This document shows positions 13,002-17,216 of a stretch of 17,216 nucleotides of DNA, one piece after another. This DNA comes from Planctomycetes bacterium GWF2_50_10. Lineage in GTDB: Bacteria > Planctomycetota > Phycisphaerae > Sedimentisphaerales > GWF2-50-10. Within the stretch, counting starts at the first letter, position 1. The number at the start of each line of letters is the position of its first letter. The translations under genes were made by a program, and so were the position numbers. Location of the stretch: assembly GCA_001824635.1 (NCBI GenBank), contig MHYB01000010.1, positions 43,815 to 61,030 of the forward strand, read 5' to 3'. The notes beneath the pieces are model-generated. The model saw only the letters and a program-made list of their open reading frames with translations. It was not told the DNA's origin and did no database searches.

Positions 13002-15719
13002 ATGAGCAGTTTGAAAGTTGAGAATATCAAGCAAGCAGCGGGCGCCGTCTCTGACGATGCGCCCGCATTTAAATCGCCAAGTCTCAAGCTTAATGCGCTG
13101 AGCAATACTTCTTCGCTGGTGATAAATATCCTGCTGGGATTTTATGTGACACGCATGGTGGTTGGGTATCTCAGCGATCTTGAATTCGGCATCTGGATGC
13201 TGACGACATCGGTTGTTGGATATTTCGGCCTTCTCCAGCTTGGGGTGGGAACCGGGGTGCTAAGGTATGTACCGATGTACCGCGGCAAAGGTGAGAATAA
13301 ACTTGTCGCGGATATAATCTGCACAGCTATCGCGTTCTATGGCGCGTTGGGTATGGTCATATTTACTTTATGCTGGGCGTTTTCGGGACAGCTGGCCTCA
13401 TTTTTCAACGGCGGCCATGAGCTTGCGGTATTGATAAGCATAATGGGCATCGCGGCGGCGATCGAATGTCCGTCATGGGTGATCGATGCGGCGATACGCA
13501 GTTTCGAAAAGTTCGCGCTGGCCAATATCCTGGTAAATTCCAAAGCTGTCCTGCGGGCCGTGGGCGTCGCGGTGTGCATAAGCTACGACTTTGGTCTTCT
13601 TGGGCTGGGTTATTCGCTGGTCGCGATAAATGTGGTCATTATGCTTGCGGGATTTTTAATGCTCTGGTATTGCCGCAGGCAATTCAGGATCGGTTTTGGT
13701 TCGGTGCGTCCAGCCACTCTTAAAATGCTTATGACATTCGGCGTTGTCGTGCTTGTTGCCTCTGCCGCGGATACGCTCACGTTTGGGTCAGGCAAGATCA
13801 TAATCGGCAAGACCGTCGCGCTGGAAGCGGTGGGTATGTTCGGCATCGCGGCTATGCTTAATAATTATTACAGGCGGACTATCTATGCGGTAACGAAAGT
13901 ATTCATGCCAAGGTTCAGTTATCTCCAAGGGTCAAATTCTACCGCGCAGATAATGAAGTTATATCTTCGCGGCAGCAAGTATACCACGATCTTCGCGGCG
14001 CTGCTTGGGATACTGCTTTGGACTGCTGGGCCGGCGTTTATTCACCTATGGCTTAAAAAGGATTATGCTCAGGTTACGGCTGTGCTTGCGATAATGACGG
14101 CGTCCACACTTGTGCTTACATCCAATCGCCTGTCGATCGATCTTCTTTACGGGCTTGGCAGGCAGAATATGCTGGCGGTTTTTTCAATTATCGAAGGCGT
14201 TGGGGTTCTGATTCTTTCGCTTGCATTTTCATATAAGCTTGGCATAATAGGCGTAGCTATCGGGGCGGGTATTCCCATAGTTCTAATGCGGGGTATCGTC
14301 CAGGCGATGTACACAGCAAAGTTGGCGGGTGTAAGCTTAAAGGTATACTACGGCCAGCGTATAATTCGCCTCTGGGTGATCGCTTCGCTGATGGCAGGGG
14401 GATATTGGGGTTTGGGTTTGGGTGGTTACCGGCCGGGATGGATCGGATTTTTTGGGGTTGCCGGCACAATAATCTTAGTTTATTTGGGGGTGGTTTATAT
14501 GTTCATTTTGGAAAAAGAGGAAAAAATCGCGACCCGTTCAATGCTGCGATCATCAAAAGCGGCCTTGCAAGCCAAATCAATTTCGGTCATGGGCAGGATT
14601 AAAAAAAAAATAACGCTAATGCTCAAAACCGTTAAATCGTTTTTGCGCGGGGTATTGGCTCTTGTTTCAAAATCCCATTCGGTATATGCATTTGTAAATG
14701 ATCCTGAACTTAGCCGCAGCTATTACCCTTTGGCAGTGAGAAAATCCAAATCGCGAATGCTTCTGGATAATCTATTTTGGCTTGCGCGCCATGGCGAAAT
14801 CAACGAATTCTATTTTGTTTACGGCTTGGACAGAGCGTCTGCCGCCAGCCAGCGATATTATATGGCGTATTCAGGTTTTCGCAAGCTGCGTAACCGTGCC
14901 AATTCATGTGCCCGGGTAGCTAATCGTAGCGTGGATTATCGCTGCTTGCTTGCGGATAAATTCACCTTTGCCAAATATGTCAAGTCGCTGGGTTTTGCGA
15001 CGCCGGAGGTGCTTGCGGTAATCGATGATTCCATGGTGCTTTGGGGTGAGCAGGCTGCGCCAAAGCCGCTTTCGGCCGTTCTTGAACACGGCCGACTTGA
15101 TTGCTTTATTAAAGACCTCACGGGACAATGCGCCCAGGGCGTGCATCATATCCTTGTTGAGCCGCCAAACATTTTTCTTGATAATCATCTCATCACAATC
15201 GACAAATTGCGTACATATCTCAAGGGCATGTGGATTTTGCAAAAACGAATGGAGCAGCATCCGATGATGGCGCTGCTCTATCCAAATTCCGTCAATACGA
15301 TTCGTCTGGTAACGGTCTATGACAAGCCCGATCCAAAGCCGTTCTCGGCTCTCATCCGAATAGGGGCCGGCGGCAACTTTTGTGATAACTGGGCGATTGG
15401 CGGTCTCCTCGGCAGTGTTGATCTTGTATCGGGTACTATTTCAAAATATTGCCTCTTTAAGCCGTCGTTCGGCACGTCCGTCGACCGCCATCCCGAAACC
15501 AGGATAATTTTTGAAAACTATGCCGTGCCATATTTTCATGATGCGGTAAATACGGCCATTAAGCTCCACCGGTTCTTTTACGGCGTTCATTCGATTGGTT
15601 GGGATATCGCCATGAGCCACACGGGGCCGGTTTTCATAGAAGGTAATGATAATTGGGAAATATCCATGCACCAGGCGCTTGAAGGGCCTCTCAAAGAAAA
15701 ATTCCAGGCAACCTTATAG
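13002..15719 (+). CDS. Wzx-type polysaccharide flippase fused to a sugar-transfer ATP-grasp domain
   Basis: Encodes 905 aa from ATG 13002 (AAGGA 6 bases upstream; an adjacent in-frame TTG is ignored). Residues about 30-506 hold roughly 14 hydrophobic helices, with the two-helix start and internal organisation of MOP-superfamily O-antigen flippases, which move lipid-linked glycans across the inner membrane. Residues 507-539 are a basic linker. Residues 540-905 match the sugar-transfer-associated ATP-grasp family (as in Pfam PF14397): LLADKFTFAKYVKSLGF near 649, Lys704 in CFIKDLTG, QHP and NTIRLVT near 750-771, DNW, GWDIA at 866-870 and EGND near 880. The usual Gly-rich loop is degenerate (GQCAQGV). 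The A10 run at 14601-14610 lies exactly at the junction, and Met540 aligns with the start of the next gene's product, so this may be two genes. It follows the giant gene by 32 bases. Confidence 0.75.
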   Translation: MSSLKVENIKQAAGAVSDDAPAFKSPSLKLNALSNTSSLVINILLGFYVTRMVVGYLSDLEFGIWMLTTSVVGYFGLLQLGVGTGVLRYVPMYRGKGENKLVADIICTAIAFYGALGMVIFTLCWAFSGQLASFFNGGHELAVLISIMGIAAAIECPSWVIDAAIRSFEKFALANILVNSKAVLRAVGVAVCISYDFGLLGLGYSLVAINVVIMLAGFLMLWYCRRQFRIGFGSVRPATLKMLMTFGVVVLVASAADTLTFGSGKIIIGKTVALEAVGMFGIAAMLNNYYRRTIYAVTKVFMPRFSYLQGSNSTAQIMKLYLRGSKYTTIFAALLGILLWTAGPAFIHLWLKKDYAQVTAVLAIMTASTLVLTSNRLSIDLLYGLGRQNMLAVFSIIEGVGVLILSLAFSYKLGIIGVAIGAGIPIVLMRGIVQAMYTAKLAGVSLKVYYGQRIIRLWVIASLMAGGYWGLGLGGYRPGWIGFFGVAGTIILVYLGVVYMFILEKEEKIATRSMLRSSKAALQAKSISVMGRIKKKITLMLKTVKSFLRGVLALVSKSHSVYAFVNDPELSRSYYPLAVRKSKSRMLLDNLFWLARHGEINEFYFVYGLDRASAASQRYYMAYSGFRKLRNRANSCARVANRSVDYRCLLADKFTFAKYVKSLGFATPEVLAVIDDSMVLWGEQAAPKPLSAVLEHGRLDCFIKDLTGQCAQGVHHILVEPPNIFLDNHLITIDKLRTYLKGMWILQKRMEQHPMMALLYPNSVNTIRLVTVYDKPDPKPFSALIRIGAGGNFCDNWAIGGLLGSVDLVSGTISKYCLFKPSFGTSVDRHPETRIIFENYAVPYFHDAVNTAIKLHRFFYGVHSIGWDIAMSHTGPVFIEGNDNWEISMHQALEGPLKEKFQATL
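14601..14613 (+). other. A10 homopolymer at the flippase/ATP-grasp junction (possible slippage or indel site)
   Basis: Ten A (14601-14610) encode Lys534-Lys536 plus the first base of Ile537, and are followed by TAACG. With nine A the frame reads three Lys and then the TAA at 14611-14613. With eleven A it reaches a TAA after eight further codons. Either slip yields a flippase-only product. ATG 14619 (Met540) starts a sequence MLKTVKSFLRG that aligns with the N-terminus MFAKLKRPLSF of the stand-alone paralogue. An AGGA lies at 14595-14598, too far to be a good ribosome site. Confidence 0.7.
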
Positions 15720-15730
15720 CGGGAATAGAA

Positions 15731-16807
15731 ATGTTCGCCAAACTCAAAAGACCACTGAGCTTTATGCGCACGCTCTGGGAGCTTGTGGCCCATCCCCCGC
15801 GGCGTACATATTTTCCCAGCCGCGCGCAGAAAGGGCAGCTGGCGATCCTTGTTGATAATCTCGCATGGCTGTTCAAATACGGCCAGCTCAACAGGTATTA
15901 TTATCTTTATGGGCTTGATCTCAAAGATTCACGTCCGGCAAATTTTATGCACGCCAAAAATTTTTATCGCGTGCGTGACCGCATAAACGAGCAGGGGGCC
16001 GTCGGCAGGTTCCGAGCCAACTATATATGCCTGCTTCGTGATAAATTTATTTTCGGCCAGTTCTTAAAATCGCTCGGCTTTGCGTGTCCGCCTACGCTGG
16101 CCCTTTGCGACAAGCATAATATTCACTGGCTCGATACCGCAGTGTCTCAACCGCTCGAAAGCATCGTGATGCGCAACTGTGATTGCTTTATTAAGCCGCT
16201 GCTGAGTGAAATGGCGCATTGCGTATATCCTCTCAAGGTGGAAAATAAAACCATATACATTTCAGGACGGCCCGGCGATGCAGAACAGCTCCGTGCCGTT
16301 ATCGACGGCAAGAGCATGCTCCAGCAGCGTATCGTGCAGCACCCGGATCTTAGCCGGTTGTATCCGCTGGCGATAAATACCATTCGTGTTGTAACGGCCT
16401 GCAACTGCTCTTCGATAAAGATCCTTTCAGCGATACTCCGCGTCGGGACCGGGTCGAAATTCTGCGATAACTGGGGCGCGGGCGGCATCGCGGTCGGTAT
16501 TGATATGAATACCGCTTGCCTGGTCGGCCAAGGCTTTTTTCGGCCGGATTTCGGCAAGATCACGCCAGTTCATCCCGATACGAAGATCGCGTTTGAAGGG
16601 TTTAAAGTGCCTTTGTTTGCGGATGTTCTCGAATACGCTCGCCGTCTGCACAGCTTTTTTTACGGCATCCAGTCCATAGGCTGGGATTTCGCGATCACGC
16701 CCGACGGGCCATTGTGCCTTGAGGGTAATGATAACTGGGGCCTGCCGATGATGCAGATTTTTGATGACCGCATAGTGGAGAAATATTTTGAAACGCTGAA
16801 AAAATAA
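15731..16807 (+). CDS. Stand-alone sugar-transfer-associated ATP-grasp protein
   Basis: Encodes 358 aa from ATG 15731, 11 bases after the previous stop, with a modest GGGA ribosome site. No signal peptide or membrane segment is seen, so the protein is cytoplasmic. It is collinear with residues 540-905 of the upstream protein: LVDNLAWLFKYG near 40, LLRDKFIFGQFLKSLGF about 97-118, Lys155 in CFIKPL, QQRIVQHP and NTIRVVT, FCDNW, GWDFA at 317-321 and EGNDNW near 331. ATP-grasp enzymes join a carboxylate to an amine or thiol using ATP. Members of this family occur in polysaccharide loci, but their reaction is poorly defined. The loop after Lys155 (LLSEMAHCV) lacks the glycines expected of an ATP-grasp lid, so activity is uncertain. 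Tandem arrangement suggests a duplication. Confidence 0.8.
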   Translation: MFAKLKRPLSFMRTLWELVAHPPRRTYFPSRAQKGQLAILVDNLAWLFKYGQLNRYYYLYGLDLKDSRPANFMHAKNFYRVRDRINEQGAVGRFRANYICLLRDKFIFGQFLKSLGFACPPTLALCDKHNIHWLDTAVSQPLESIVMRNCDCFIKPLLSEMAHCVYPLKVENKTIYISGRPGDAEQLRAVIDGKSMLQQRIVQHPDLSRLYPLAINTIRVVTACNCSSIKILSAILRVGTGSKFCDNWGAGGIAVGIDMNTACLVGQGFFRPDFGKITPVHPDTKIAFEGFKVPLFADVLEYARRLHSFFYGIQSIGWDFAITPDGPLCLEGNDNWGLPMMQIFDDRIVEKYFETLKK

Positions 16808-16826
16808 TTACTTTTAAGGGGGTTTT

Positions 16827-17216
16827 ATGGAAATCGGAGTACCAAGAGAGAGGAAAACGGATGAGAGCCGAGTCGCGCTGTGCCCTGACCAGGCGGCTAT
16901 CTTGACGGCCAAAGGTCATAATGTATTTGTCGAAACCTGTGCCGGCGTCAAATCCGGTTTCAGCGACGACCATTATATCCAGGCCGGCGCAAAGATCGTG
17001 TCAAGTTCTGAAATATATTCAAATTGCAAACTTATTGTGAAAGTCAAATGCCCGCTCGAAAGCGAATATGAATTCTATTCGCCCCAGCATGTGCTTTTTA
17101 CATATTTGCACTTCGATGAGAATATAAAGCCCGGCAACATCATGCGAATCGTAAATCGCGGCTTAACTGCGATCGCATATGAATGGGTACGCGAGGGGAC
17201 ACACCTGCCGCTTCTG
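16827..17216 (+). CDS. ald: Alanine dehydrogenase, N-terminal part (cut by window edge)
   Basis: The first 130 codons are present and the frame is open to the last base. ATG 16827 has AAGGGGG at 16816-16822. The sequence begins MEIGVPRERKTDESRVAL, the typical start of alanine dehydrogenase and the related transhydrogenase alpha subunit, and continues with GHNVFVETCAGVKSGFSD, KLIVKVKCPL and VLFTYLHFDEN, ending in AIAYEWV. Alanine dehydrogenase interconverts L-alanine and pyruvate with NAD in the cytoplasm. The KVK.PL and YLHF motifs support Ald over saccharopine dehydrogenase, although the NAD domain is outside the window. It lies 19 bases after the ATP-grasp gene, with no terminator visible between them, so it may be co-transcribed; a functional link to the glycan genes is not evident. 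Confidence 0.88.
   Translation, partial: MEIGVPRERKTDESRVALCPDQAAILTAKGHNVFVETCAGVKSGFSDDHYIQAGAKIVSSSEIYSNCKLIVKVKCPLESEYEFYSPQHVLFTYLHFDENIKPGNIMRIVNRGLTAIAYEWVREGTHLPLL

Overview
The window reads as a piece of a planctomycete-like chromosome, probably from the Phycisphaerae/Sedimentisphaerales side. This is an inference from gene style: a FliA neighbourhood carrying small unclassified proteins, very large secreted golvesin/PKD proteins, and intergenic regions full of short-period repeats. No rRNA or tRNA was seen, so the taxonomy is tentative.

Layout. (1) Positions 18-3544, + strand, hold the end of a flagellar/motility cluster: a small membrane protein, the sigma-28 factor FliA, two small unclassified proteins (one Cys-rich), two lipoproteins, and a FlgM-like putative anti-sigma factor with its own sigma-28-type promoter. 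The gaps between these genes are filled with heptamer- and octamer-periodic repeats whose unit differs from gap to gap. (2) A convergent terminator hairpin at 3830-3859 separates this block from obg, which lies on the - strand (3842-4855). The end of obg is encoded inside the hairpin. (3) A divergent intergenic region (4856-5247) with a sigma-70-like promoter and a long leader precedes two giant paralogous secreted proteins of 1024 and 1504 aa (5248-8322 and 8455-12969), with an intrinsic terminator between them. (4) A Wzx-like flippase joined to a sugar-transfer-associated ATP-grasp domain (13002-15719) follows, then a stand-alone ATP-grasp paralogue (15731-16807), and then the start of alanine dehydrogenase (16827 to the edge).

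How the genes may work together. FliA and the FlgM-like protein would form a sigma/anti-sigma pair timing late flagellar expression, and the promoter in front of the FlgM-like gene fits FliA control. Downstream, the two giant proteins, the flippase and the two ATP-grasp proteins lie close together on one strand and look like a surface glycan/secreted protein module. The giants share a domain that looks like a caspase-type (clan CD) cysteine peptidase. Its candidate His and Cys are about 500 residues apart in both proteins, because a golvesin-like domain and two PKD domains are inserted between the two halves of the fold.

The observation most worth checking at base level is an A10 run exactly at the flippase/ATP-grasp junction. 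One base fewer would stop the flippase at once, and the Met just after the run aligns with the start of the stand-alone paralogue. The 'fusion' may therefore be two genes, a slippage site, or a homopolymer indel.
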